Shown: positions 6,609 to 12,804 of the stretch, piece by piece
Numbering within the stretch: the first letter of the stretch is position 1
Layout of the letters: each line of letters begins with the position of its first letter
NCBI GenBank assembly: GCA_028817755.1
Contig: JAPPPA010000005.1
Coordinates: 1-12,804 of the forward strand
Source of the DNA: Gammaproteobacteria bacterium
GTDB taxonomy: Bacteria; Pseudomonadota; Gammaproteobacteria; JAPPPA01
DNA: 12,804 bases
Direction of reading: 5' to 3'
Translations under genes and position numbers: made by a program
Notes under the pieces: generated by a model
What the model was told of the DNA's origin: nothing
The model's input: the letters and a program-made list of their open reading frames with translations, nothing else
Database searches by the model: none

Positions 6609-6929
6609 TCAAGAACCTGAGTGAAGGAAGATCACCGCCAGCGAAATAAATACGCTGATGTATAGATCGATACCAATTTGTCGGCCCCACCATGTTTGGT
6701 TAAAGGTTTTAACGGTTTTGAAGAAATTCTCGCGCTGACTGCTAACCACTGAGTAAACCAAGAAGGCGAGCCAAATTAACCAAATGCTGGCCTTGCCGAC
6801 ACCTGTCGCACCAGAAAAGGTAAGCATCTGCTCATGCCAGCTGAGCGCGAGCGCCAATAAAACAAAGACGCTATAAGGCCCCCAAGAGAGGCCGAAACCG
6901 AGAAGCTTTTGTGCGGGGCTGCGGCTCAT
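6609..6929 (-). CDS. Small polytopic membrane protein, probably truncated by an in-frame TGA
   Basis: This 106-residue frame is preceded by an AAGGA Shine-Dalgarno 6 nt from its ATG, so translation initiation looks real. Three membrane segments are visible (about 10-30, 47-64 and 86-103), with a charged loop SSQRENFFKTVKTFNQTWWGRQ (63-84) between the second and third. The frame stops at TGA (6611-6609) directly after ...FLHSGS, which leaves three segments. The same frame continues beyond the stop for 34 codons with a further hydrophobic segment (see the next entry), so the intact gene was probably about 141 codons. The function is unknown; the pattern resembles small uncharacterised inner-membrane proteins. 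It lies 42 nt downstream of the S15-type lipoprotein gene on the same strand and may share its transcript. Confidence 0.65.
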   Translation of the reverse strand: MSRSPAQKLLGFGLSWGPYSVFVLLALALSWHEQMLTFSGATGVGKASIWLIWLAFLVYSVVSSQRENFFKTVKTFNQTWWGRQIGIDLYISVFISLAVIFLHSGS

Positions 6930-6971
6930 ACGTTTTCCTTATTCTTGATTAGGCGTATGAGCAGTGTATGC

Positions 6972-9326
6972 CTAACCGTTGGGTTGCAATACCGGTATCT
7001 CTACCGTGCCACTGAGTGTAATTGCATAACCACCGGGAGTGGTGTTGTGCAGGTTGTAGAGCGCTTCCGCCCCCGTAATTCTGAAAACAAGCTGATCGCC
7101 TGCATTGAGTTTTACTGAGAACCCACTCATACGGCCGGTGGTTTCGCCGACTTGCTCAGGGTAGTGCGCATCGGTTCTAGGGAAGGTGTAATCGCTAATG
7201 CAACCGGCTAACCCACAAGCGGCGAGATTAGGCGGGTTGCCGCTTACTGGGGTGATTTGATCGGCAATCACGTTAAAGGCGGTATCACCGTTACGAACCA
7301 CACCTAAAGACACAAAGAAGCGAGGGTCATCAATCAGGCCAGCTAGGTCCGGCGTGCCATTCGCGCTAATACTTAGGTCCATCAGCGGAATGCCGGAAAT
7401 GTCTAGCGTGCTGCTTGCAGTGAGCAAGGTTTGGTCGTAAAGGCTATTGCCTGGCGGGTTGGGGATGTTGAACGTCACGTCTTGTGCGCCCGCCGTGTTT
7501 TCGTCGCTGTCTAGGGTAAAGGTATAGGTGCCGTTGGTGGCGTCGCCGGTGATGATGTCATCCAAGCTATTGAAGCTGTTGCCGGTAATAGGCGCAGCGC
7601 CGGTTTCAAAGTGTGTGGTGCATACCGTTGGCATTGCGTTGGCGTTGAGTGGCGACACGCTGGTATCAATGACGCCGAGTTTTTCACGGAACCAGCCAGA
7701 AATAAGTTCACGCGTTGAAATAGCCGTTGTGCCTTGGCTGTCACAGTAGATGGTTTCGTCTACATAAATGACTTCTTGCATGCCGCGATAAGACGCAGGT
7801 TGTGCCGCGGGCAAAATATGCCCTTCGGTTTGGATTAAAACGCGCACGTCTGGAGAGCCGGCATCGTCATAACAACGCGCTAGGTCGACGGCTTCGTTGT
7901 AGTTAAATAGAAGATCGCGCTGCCCCTGAATCATGAAGACACTCGGTGGGTTGTTGGGGATGCTACCAGTGCCAATGGCTGGGCTAAGATCTGGGTCGGT
8001 AGCAAAGCTATCATCACCCATATTCTCGCAATAGCTGCGCGGCGTACGGGTGTAAAGCGTGTTGTAGCTATTGTCGCTGATGTTGTCGGCTACGAGTGCT
8101 TCAAGCCCCATGGTAGCTAGATCGCCTGTCGGCGAGGGCGTAATCGTGCCAAGCGTGGTAGCAACGGTTAAGAATTGAATCCAACCGGTTTTGGGAATAT
8201 CACTAGGCGCGAGCGAGTAGCGAATGTCGTACCAGGTGGTGACGGGCACGATGGTATTCACGCGCGTGTTGCCACTGTTAATAACGCCATCGGCGGCGGT
8301 GCCCATGGTTTGAAAACCACCGCCATAGGAAAGCCCGATGGTGCCGAGAATAGGATCGTTGGGGCTGTCTTCTGCGAAGAGTGGGTCAGCGTTTGCTGGC
8401 GGTGCGTTGAAAGTGGTATTGCTGTTTGCGGCGGTGACGCTAAAGCCTTCGCGTAGGTTGGCGATCATCCAGTCGATAACATCGACAAGGTCGCGTGCTT
8501 CACGCTCGGGGCTGAGAATGTCGATACAGTTTGGGTCGTCTGGCGCTACGCAGCTAATTTCACCGCTGGTAAAGGCACTCTCAGTTTGCGGCCCCCAAAG
8601 TGTGTGTGCGCCGAAACCACGTTGGTCGTAACTAATCACCCAATAGCCCTCATGCCAAAGCTCGAGCAACGACTGGGCGGTAACGCGGTTAATCATAAAC
8701 GCGTTAGGGTTTTCCAAATCGGCAAAGCGGGATTCACCAAAACCGTGGGCGTGAATAATAGTGGAGGGGCGACTAGCTCCGGCGTCTGCCGGTACAAAAA
8801 CGGTGGCGCCGATATTGTGGCCGTCAGCCGCTGGAATCAGTACGTCGAAACAGTAGGGGCGACCGTCGGCAATACGTGCGCCTGCTTCCAATTCGCAAGG
8901 GCGGGTGCCGATAAGGTGTTGGGCAACTGTAACGTTAATGGTGGCGGTTGCTGTTTGGAAACCGTCACTAATGGTGTAGTTAACGGAATCGTTGCCGGTG
9001 TAGTTCAACGGCGGTTCGTAGATAACACTGTCACCGCTGTCGCTTAGGCGCACTTTGCCGCCGTTCGCCGAGGTTTGTTCTACTGATTGCAGGGTAAGAG
9101 CGTCTTCTAGATCACTATCATTATCTAATACGGCCACGGTATTGCGTGGTGCGTTCATATTGATATTGAGCGTGTCATCCACAGCGGTAGGGGCTGTGTT
9201 GCCGGGTGGTACAACGGGAGGCGTAATGGGGCCGTTACCGTTAGTCACTAAATCGGGTGAGTTGTTACCACAGCCCACGAGTAGCGCAGCCGCAATCGCG
9301 CCAGCGGCGTTAAATGGAAAGCGCAT
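6972..9326 (-). CDS. Lipoprotein with cadherin/Ig-like module and S15/CocE-type alpha/beta hydrolase domain
   Basis: This 784-residue exported lipoprotein has a signal peptide ending in the lipobox LLVGC (Cys19), followed by a Pro/Asn/Gly linker (20-45). A cadherin-like/Ig module follows (about 46-134: TAPTAVDD, VLDNDSD, YEPPLNYTGNDSVNYTISDG). Next is an alpha/beta hydrolase core (about 145-560) with HAHGFGES (192-199), SYDQRGFGAH (232-241), the elbow GLSYGGG with Ser333, QGQRD with Asp471 and EGHILP with His503. The C-terminal region (about 575-780) is beta-rich and resembles the jelly-roll end of X-Pro dipeptidyl-peptidase/cocaine-esterase proteins, including LNAGDQLVFRI. The likely role is hydrolysis of an ester or peptide at the cell envelope, anchored by lipid; the substrate is unknown. 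The start is firm: GAGGGG lies 7 nt before the ATG. An upstream promoter at 9383-9411 is plausible. Confidence 0.85.
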   Translation of the reverse strand: MRFPFNAAGAIAAALLVGCGNNSPDLVTNGNGPITPPVVPPGNTAPTAVDDTLNINMNAPRNTVAVLDNDSDLEDALTLQSVEQTSANGGKVRLSDSGDSVIYEPPLNYTGNDSVNYTISDGFQTATATINVTVAQHLIGTRPCELEAGARIADGRPYCFDVLIPAADGHNIGATVFVPADAGASRPSTIIHAHGFGESRFADLENPNAFMINRVTAQSLLELWHEGYWVISYDQRGFGAHTLWGPQTESAFTSGEISCVAPDDPNCIDILSPEREARDLVDVIDWMIANLREGFSVTAANSNTTFNAPPANADPLFAEDSPNDPILGTIGLSYGGGFQTMGTAADGVINSGNTRVNTIVPVTTWYDIRYSLAPSDIPKTGWIQFLTVATTLGTITPSPTGDLATMGLEALVADNISDNSYNTLYTRTPRSYCENMGDDSFATDPDLSPAIGTGSIPNNPPSVFMIQGQRDLLFNYNEAVDLARCYDDAGSPDVRVLIQTEGHILPAAQPASYRGMQEVIYVDETIYCDSQGTTAISTRELISGWFREKLGVIDTSVSPLNANAMPTVCTTHFETGAAPITGNSFNSLDDIITGDATNGTYTFTLDSDENTAGAQDVTFNIPNPPGNSLYDQTLLTASSTLDISGIPLMDLSISANGTPDLAGLIDDPRFFVSLGVVRNGDTAFNVIADQITPVSGNPPNLAACGLAGCISDYTFPRTDAHYPEQVGETTGRMSGFSVKLNAGDQLVFRITGAEALYNLHNTTPGGYAITLSGTVEIPVLQPNG

Positions 9327-9382
9327 GTGTTGTCCCCTCTATACGCGGCCGATCTGGTTAACAGTCGGCGTAATGTGGCGCT

Positions 9383-9411
9383 ATTCTGCCAGTGTGGGGA
9401 CTATGGTTCAA
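9383..9411 (-). promoter_or_regulatory. Candidate sigma70-type promoter for the S15-type lipoprotein gene
   Basis: On the minus strand TTGAAC (9411-9406) and CAGAAT (9388-9383) are separated by exactly 17 bp. Each matches 4 of 6 consensus bases. A start near 9376 would give a leader of about 50 nt before the ATG at 9326. The -35 hexamer is one arm of the inverted repeat at 9406-9421. The match is modest and untested. Confidence 0.35.
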
Positions 9412-9421
9412 ATAATTGAAC
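9406..9421. promoter_or_regulatory. Inverted repeat GTTCAA-N4-TTGAAC overlapping the -35 region
   Basis: Perfect 6-bp arms flank ATAA. One arm coincides with the putative -35 hexamer of the lipoprotein promoter, the position of a typical repressor or activator site. The binding protein is unknown; 6-bp arms can arise by chance in a gap of this size. Confidence 0.3.
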
Positions 9422-9462
9422 GAAGATTTCTGTATTGTTAGTTTTGCTCGGGGTTCGGGCTA

Positions 9463-10761
9463 CTAGCGTTTGCTAATGTTTCGGCAGCGGGTCTCAGTCA
9501 GCAAGAAGCTTGCAATCAGTCCCATGGTTGATAGGCATAGGAATAGCAATAAACCATTGTCGTAGTCGGTTGTTGAGTACCGTGGGATGTTGTCTAGTAG
9601 CTCGCCGTTCCAAGTTTGATCTAACACCCAGCCAAACAACGGTTGGGCCACTGCTGCCCCGAGGAATAATCCTGTATTTACCACGGCGATAGTCATACCA
9701 GCGAATAGCGGCGGACATGTTTCTTTTACCGCCGCGTAAATGACAGAGATGCCACCGCCAGAAATACCAATCATCAGATACAGGCCATAGGCGACGAAAC
9801 CGGGGCGCCAGTCCAGCCAAAGTAATCCGCACCAGCCGAGTACACCGAGCAGCGCGAAAGTAATAATGACCGGTTTGCGATAGCCAAAGTGGTCAGACAA
9901 GCTACCACTAGTCATAGAGCCGATGGCAAGGCCAATCAACATCACCGTGGTGTAGTTGGTGGCGGCCGCTCGGTCTAGCTCAAACAGATCCCGAAGAATA
10001 GGTACGCCCCATAAGCCGGCAAAGGCGAATACGGTGCCGGCCATGCCAAACATGGCGACAAAACCTGGCCACACTTTCGGATTTTTGAGTGCAGAGCCGA
10101 GCTCTTTAATCCAGTGGTGTTCTGCTTCTGGGTGAGGTGGTTCGTTTTCCATCTCACGCAGGCTAGGAAGGCCCGCATCTTCTGGTGAATTTTTCACTTG
10201 CCACATAATGATGAAGGCCACGACAGCGGTGCCAATGCCGATGCCAAGAAAGACATTGCGCCACTCGGTTACTTCAACGGCCCAAGCGAGTGGGGCGGCA
10301 GCAAGAATAGCGCCCATATTGCCAAGCGTAATAGTAAGGCCAGAAATCAGACCGTAACGTCGCTCTGGAAACCAAAGTGAATTGTATTTCATGAGGCCGA
10401 CAAACGTGAGTGACACACCTAGCCCCATTAACACGCGCCCAAATGTTGCCCATTCGAAATTCGGCGCTAAGCCAAAAATGGCAGAACCGGCGCCAGCAAT
10501 GAGCATGCATAAACCGATGCTATAGCGCGGGCCTAGGGTATCGGCAACAACGCCAGCCGGTAACTGTAAGGCGGTATAAATGTAGTAATACGCTGCGGCA
10601 AGAGAGCCCAAGGCGGCGGCGGAGGTGTTGAAGCTAGACATTAAGTCTGCTGATACAGCACCGGGCGCCATTCGGGGAAAAAAGCCGATCATATAGGCCG
10701 CAATGAGCAGCCCAAAGCCTAGCCAGCGTTGGCGAATAAACTGTGTTTGGATGTCAGACAT
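9463..10761 (-). CDS. Major facilitator superfamily transporter
   Basis: This 432-residue inner-membrane protein has about twelve hydrophobic segments in two halves and a charged cytoplasmic loop between them (about 190-225, rich in Glu/Pro/His). MFS motif A is seen in both halves: GVVADTLGPR (70-79) and GSLSDHFGYRKP (286-297). The first segments contain GFFPRMAPGAVSADL (26-40) and YYYIYTALQLPAG (58-70), typical of MFS carriers for organic anions such as sugar acids or dicarboxylates. Length is normal for the family. The ATG at 10761 has no clear Shine-Dalgarno. It lies 58 nt downstream of the crotonase gene on the same strand, so import or export of a substrate related to acyl-CoA metabolism is a reasonable guess. 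The transported compound cannot be read from sequence. Confidence 0.9.
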   Translation of the reverse strand: MSDIQTQFIRQRWLGFGLLIAAYMIGFFPRMAPGAVSADLMSSFNTSAAALGSLAAAYYYIYTALQLPAGVVADTLGPRYSIGLCMLIAGAGSAIFGLAPNFEWATFGRVLMGLGVSLTFVGLMKYNSLWFPERRYGLISGLTITLGNMGAILAAAPLAWAVEVTEWRNVFLGIGIGTAVVAFIIMWQVKNSPEDAGLPSLREMENEPPHPEAEHHWIKELGSALKNPKVWPGFVAMFGMAGTVFAFAGLWGVPILRDLFELDRAAATNYTTVMLIGLAIGSMTSGSLSDHFGYRKPVIITFALLGVLGWCGLLWLDWRPGFVAYGLYLMIGISGGGISVIYAAVKETCPPLFAGMTIAVVNTGLFLGAAVAQPLFGWVLDQTWNGELLDNIPRYSTTDYDNGLLLFLCLSTMGLIASFLLTETRCRNISKR

Positions 10762-10819
10762 TTAAGCAGTGTGCGTCATAAAGCCTGACAATACGTTGAC
10801 CGTGGCCGCCAACTTGGCG

Positions 10820-11503
10820 TTAGTTATTCAACGCGGCAAAAGCAGGGTGTAACAGCGCACGGCGATCACGCTTGATACCGGTGTAGGTGGCACGGTCTTT
10901 TTTCGCTAGCGTAGCTGCTAGCTCCATGCACCATGCTAGCGAGGCTTCTGCATCACCGCTGAAATCAGCAACTTGTGTTTGTGCCGCTACCTCTCCGGTA
11001 ATCGCTTTGCCAGTGAGGATTAAGTCATCAACGGCTTGGCGGTTGTGTAAGCAGTTCAACAAACCTTGCATTGGTTGGCTGAAGACAATGGGCACGTCTA
11101 TTTCCGCAAAACAGAAACGGCCGTAGTCAGAGCGCATGGCGCGAAAGTCTGCAGCGCAAGCGAGTAAAGCACCACCGGCATAGCAGTTGCCGCTGATGTT
11201 GGCGATAACCGGAGCATTTAGCATGGCTAGGCGTAACAACATTTTGTCCATGTCTGGAACAAACTCTTGTTTTACGGTGGCAATGCCTTTTTCTTTTAAC
11301 AGGGCCAGGTCAATGCCGTTACACCAGTGCTTGGCGTGATCGCTGGTGAGGACAACGGCGGTGTTGCCATCGTAGTTTTCGATTTCATCTAAGAGCGCGT
11401 TCAAGTCTGCCAGCGACTCTGGGTTCATGACATTGCCATTGTTACCGTTGGTCATGGTCAGGATATGAATGTCGCCTTCACGGCGTAATGTTGCTGTAGC
11501 CAT
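10820..11503 (-). CDS. Enoyl-CoA hydratase/isomerase (crotonase) family protein
   Basis: This 227-residue crotonase is somewhat short for the family (about 250-260). The two backbone-NH oxyanion-hole regions are visible: HWCNGIDL (59-66) and SGNCYAGGALLA (104-115). Glu134 in CFAEIDVPI (131-139) sits where delta3,delta2-enoyl-CoA isomerases carry their single catalytic acid. The Glu used by hydratases earlier in the fold is not evident (CAADFRAM). An isomerase-like function on unsaturated fatty acyl-CoA is therefore more likely than hydration, by alignment from memory. It is cytoplasmic and in tandem with the MFS gene. The ATG at 11503 is preceded by a weak AAGAG. It is divergent from the Ig-like lipoprotein gene (123-nt spacer), which holds promoters for both directions. 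Confidence 0.85.
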   Translation of the reverse strand: MATATLRREGDIHILTMTNGNNGNVMNPESLADLNALLDEIENYDGNTAVVLTSDHAKHWCNGIDLALLKEKGIATVKQEFVPDMDKMLLRLAMLNAPVIANISGNCYAGGALLACAADFRAMRSDYGRFCFAEIDVPIVFSQPMQGLLNCLHNRQAVDDLILTGKAITGEVAAQTQVADFSGDAEASLAWCMELAATLAKKDRATYTGIKRDRRALLHPAFAALNN

Positions 11504-11590
11504 CGATGTGCTCTTGTTCTAGCTGTGCGAAATGGGCATGAAGTGTAACGCGCAAGCGGTTTAAGTGGTGGCGTAGATTGGCATTATGGA

Positions 11591-11596
11591 TATGAT
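11591..11596 (+). promoter_or_regulatory. Candidate -10 element TATGAT for the Ig-like lipoprotein gene
   Basis: TATGAT matches 5 of 6 bases of the sigma70 -10 consensus and lies 30 nt before the ATG at 11627. No good -35 hexamer is found at 15-19 bp, so this is a weak call. A 10-bp palindrome ATTCATGAAT (11604-11613) lies just downstream, between the expected transcription start and the Shine-Dalgarno. Confidence 0.25.
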
Positions 11597-11626
11597 GGTT
11601 GCCATTCATGAATTAAGGAGCAGGAA

Positions 11627-12085
11627 ATGTTGCGTTTTGTTGGGGTGTTGTTGGTTTTACTGGTTTCGGCATGTAGCGGTGATTCAGGCACGAGTGCCCC
11701 CGGTAAAGAACAGGTCAAACCTAAGAATATTGATTTTGGTCCTGCACCTGCGGCGCCTTATGTGCAAGTTGTGGCAGAACCTCGCCAAGTTATTGCTGGC
11801 GAAAGCACCACGATTGCATGGCGCAGCGAAGGCGCGCTGAGCTGTTTGGCCAGCGGTGAATGGGAAGGCATTCAGGCAGAAAGTGGTCAAACGCAGGTGA
11901 CACCGACTTGGTCTGGTATTCGCCAATACGCATTAACCTGTAAGACTGGCTTGGCGAGCCCGTCTGAAGTAACCGCCTCTGCTGCGGTTACCGTAGTGAA
12001 CCCAGTGCAAGAAGCAGCGCCAGCGGAAGAAGCCCCAGCAGCAGACGAGTTTGGTCAGCCAACACCGGCGCCGGTTGTTCAATAA
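11627..12085 (+). CDS. Small lipoprotein with Ig-like domain
   Basis: This 152-residue lipoprotein has a hydrophobic signal (residues 4-14) ending in lipobox LVSAC with the acylated Cys16, then Ser/Gly/Thr. The linker leads into one beta-sandwich-like domain at about 45-125: VQVVAEPRQVIAGESTTIAW, with Trp65, Cys73 (ALSCLASGEW), an STP-like TPTWSGIRQYALTC strand with Cys105, and VTASAAVTVV. Cys73 and Cys105 are placed to form a disulfide, and the pattern resembles bacterial Ig-like repeats. The C-terminal tail (126-152) is Ala/Pro/Glu-rich and probably disordered. The ATG has AAGGAG 8 nt upstream. The protein is anchored at the outer or inner membrane; function is unknown. The MAPEG gene follows 28 nt later and is probably co-transcribed. 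Confidence 0.82.
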   Translation: MLRFVGVLLVLLVSACSGDSGTSAPGKEQVKPKNIDFGPAPAAPYVQVVAEPRQVIAGESTTIAWRSEGALSCLASGEWEGIQAESGQTQVTPTWSGIRQYALTCKTGLASPSEVTASAAVTVVNPVQEAAPAEEAPAADEFGQPTPAPVVQ

Positions 12086-12113
12086 TTAACGATAAGCACC
12101 TAGGAGAACGTAG

Positions 12114-12530
12114 ATGAGTGCAGCAATTTCGACCTTACTGGCTTTTACTACCCTAACTATCGGCCTAGCCGTTATTTATGTCGGCTATCGCGCCACAGTA
12201 GGTTTGCTAGGCAAAACCCCGTTCAATTCTTGGACACGTGGTGAGCAGACTTGGGACGACCCAGCGATTATTACTCGCATTCATCATGCGCACTTAAACT
12301 GCCTAGAAAACTTGCCGCTGTTTGCGGCGGTGGTATTGGCTGCATTCATGTTGGATAAATTGGCGGTTGTTGATGGATTGGCTTGCTACTACATGGTTGC
12401 TCGTCTTGCTCAGACGGGTGTTCACTTGGTGAGCACCAGTGCCGCTGCTGTGTTTTTACGCGCGAATGCTTTGTTCGTACAGTGGGCGTTTTTAGGTTAT
12501 TGGATTCTATCGCTCTGCGATTGCATCTAA
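12114..12530 (+). CDS. MAPEG family membrane protein (second copy)
   Basis: This 138-residue four-helix membrane protein carries the canonical MAPEG signature RIHHAHLNCLENLPLF (55-70), including Arg55, Asn62 and Glu65, which bind glutathione and shape the active site in characterised members. It is closer to the family consensus than the MAPEG protein at 630-1037, whose motif is more divergent. Hydrophobic segments are near 6-28, 64-82, 86-108 and 116-135. The ATG follows AGGAG 8 nt upstream. It ends 19 nt before the terminator hairpin, so the Ig-like lipoprotein and this gene form a short operon. A role in glutathione-dependent detoxification or lipid peroxide handling is suggested by family only; the peroxiredoxin next door fits that theme. 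Confidence 0.9.
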   Translation: MSAAISTLLAFTTLTIGLAVIYVGYRATVGLLGKTPFNSWTRGEQTWDDPAIITRIHHAHLNCLENLPLFAAVVLAAFMLDKLAVVDGLACYYMVARLAQTGVHLVSTSAAAVFLRANALFVQWAFLGYWILSLCDCI

Positions 12531-12549
12531 ACCAAGCACACAATAAAGG

Positions 12550-12580
12550 CGCCTGCTCAGCGATGAGTGGGCGTTTTTTT
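12550..12580 (+). terminator. Rho-independent terminator
   Basis: CGCCTGCTCA (12550-12559) pairs with TGAGTGGGCG (12564-12573) across all ten positions, two of them G-U wobbles, closed by a GCGA tetraloop of GNRA type. Seven T residues (12574-12580) follow directly. It ends the lipoprotein/MAPEG operon and insulates the peroxiredoxin gene. Confidence 0.9.
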
Positions 12581-12586
12581 AAAACA

Positions 12587-12600
12587 TTAATATAGATCAA
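12587..12600. promoter_or_regulatory. FNR/Anr-like box candidate
   Basis: TTAAT-ATAG-ATCAA matches the FNR consensus TTGAT-N4-ATCAA at 9 of 10 defined bases. It lies about 71 bp upstream of the predicted peroxiredoxin transcription start. The region is AT-rich, so chance matches are expected more often, and it overlaps the OxyR-like site. Confidence 0.25.
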
Positions 12601-12628
12601 AACAATTAAAAGTATAAAAAATATCAGT
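12592..12628. promoter_or_regulatory. OxyR-like operator candidate upstream of the peroxiredoxin gene
   Basis: Compared with ATAG-N7-CTAT-N7-ATAG-N7-CTAT at the correct 11-bp steps, the four tetrads are ATAG (12592), CAAT (12603), ATAA (12614) and CAGT (12625), 12 of 16 matches. With the extra conserved T/A positions of the long motif, 15 of 20 match. The site ends exactly where the predicted -35 begins, the position from which OxyR activates. AT-rich context weakens the statistic. Confidence 0.35.
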
Positions 12629-12657
12629 TTTACAAATAAATTAGCGCTACGCATACT
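12629..12657 (+). promoter_or_regulatory. Sigma70-type promoter of the peroxiredoxin gene
   Basis: TTTACA (12629-12634, 5/6 to the -35 consensus) and CATACT (12652-12657, 4/6 to the -10) are 17 bp apart. The expected start near 12664 leaves a leader of about 33 nt with the Shine-Dalgarno GAGG at 12685. The window upstream of it carries OxyR-like and FNR-like matches. Confidence 0.5.
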
Positions 12658-12696
12658 TACTCCGAACTTAATCAATTGCCCTAAGAGGAAACTGAG

Positions 12697-12804
12697 ATGC
12701 GTACCAAAGTACCTAGTGTTGTTTTTAAAACCCGTGTTCGTGATGAGTCAGTAGAAGGCCCAAATCCATTCCGCTGGGAAGACAAAACCAGTGCTTATAT
12801 TTTT
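12697..12804 (+). CDS. Probable peroxiredoxin (Prx5/redoxin type), N-terminal part only
   Basis: The frame opens at ATG 12697, 8 nt after a GAGG Shine-Dalgarno, and runs open to the right window edge, giving 36 residues. The sequence begins MRTKVPSVVFKTRVRDESVE and continues GPNPFRWEDKTSAYIF. From memory this opening (VPxVVFKTRVRDES, NPFRW) is typical of bacterial Prx5-type peroxiredoxins, some fused to glutaredoxin, which reduce hydrogen peroxide and organic hydroperoxides with thiols in the cytoplasm. The peroxidatic cysteine (expected in a PGAFTPTCS-like motif around residue 50) lies beyond the window, so the call rests on the N-terminus only. An OxyR-like site upstream fits the function. 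Confidence 0.65.
   Translation, partial: MRTKVPSVVFKTRVRDESVEGPNPFRWEDKTSAYIF

Noticed and set aside
6609..6611. Possibility that TGA is recoded as Trp or selenocysteine
   Set aside because: Other genes in the window end in normal stops including TGA, TGG is used for Trp throughout, and no selenocysteine-type stem-loop was evident just after the codon.
6952..6972. Imperfect inverted repeat GGCGTA/TATGCC at the end of the S15-type lipoprotein gene
   Set aside because: Six pairs with one G-U wobble, a 9-nt loop and no T run; it sits in a 42-nt gap before a gene on the same strand with a good ribosome-binding site.
7511..9047. Open frames opposite to or shifted within the S15-type lipoprotein gene
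   Set aside because: All lie inside a single coherent 784-codon frame with recognisable domains; none has a ribosome-binding site or family signature.
10807..10819. Palindrome CGCCAA-C-TTGGCG directly after the crotonase stop
   Set aside because: As RNA it gives only a 5-bp stem with a triloop and has no T run on the minus strand, so it is not a terminator; no other role can be supported.

Overview
The window looks like chromosomal DNA of a marine-type gammaproteobacterium. The reasons are moderate GC, Shine-Dalgarno-led genes packed on both strands, an RhlE-type DEAD-box helicase with an RGG-rich tail, MAPEG membrane proteins, and crotonase, SDR and MFS genes typical of aerobic lipid-degrading bacteria. 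This assignment is an inference from gene content. I saw no tRNA, rRNA, CRISPR array, transposase or phage gene.

Layout. Positions 1-182 hold the start of a secreted protein (minus strand, running off the left edge). Positions 248-1037 hold a two-gene minus-strand unit, a MAPEG-family membrane protein followed by a VOC/glyoxalase-fold protein. Divergent from it, 1188-3371 carries the RhlE-like RNA helicase and, 9 nt later, a NYN-domain putative ribonuclease, a plausible RNA-processing pair. Three minus-strand genes follow (5611 down to 3368): an SDR oxidoreductase, a tyrosine-phosphatase-like protein with a shortened active-site loop, and an alpha/beta hydrolase preceded by a perfect 8-bp dyad over its putative -10. 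The hydrolase stop overlaps the NYN stop in a shared TTAA.

Positions 5722-6537 (plus) encode a membrane-anchored alpha/beta hydrolase. It converges on a small polytopic membrane gene (6929 down) that appears to be cut by an in-frame TGA; a fourth hydrophobic segment continues in frame beyond the stop. Upstream of that gene, on the same strand, is a 784-residue lipoprotein (9326-6972) joining a cadherin/Ig-like module to an S15/CocE-type serine hydrolase. Next on the minus strand are a crotonase (11503-10820) and an MFS transporter (10761-9463) in tandem.

The right end is on the plus strand: a small Ig-like lipoprotein (11627-12085), a second MAPEG protein (12114-12530), a strong intrinsic terminator (12550-12580), and the start of a probable peroxiredoxin (12697 to the edge). 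The peroxiredoxin is preceded by a well-spaced sigma70-type promoter and an OxyR-like operator candidate.

No single new defence or mobile system is evident. The points most worth a second look are the TGA-interrupted membrane gene, the operator-like dyad at 4264-4286, the helicase/NYN pair, the C-X4-R phosphatase-like protein and the possible oxidative-stress control of the peroxiredoxin.
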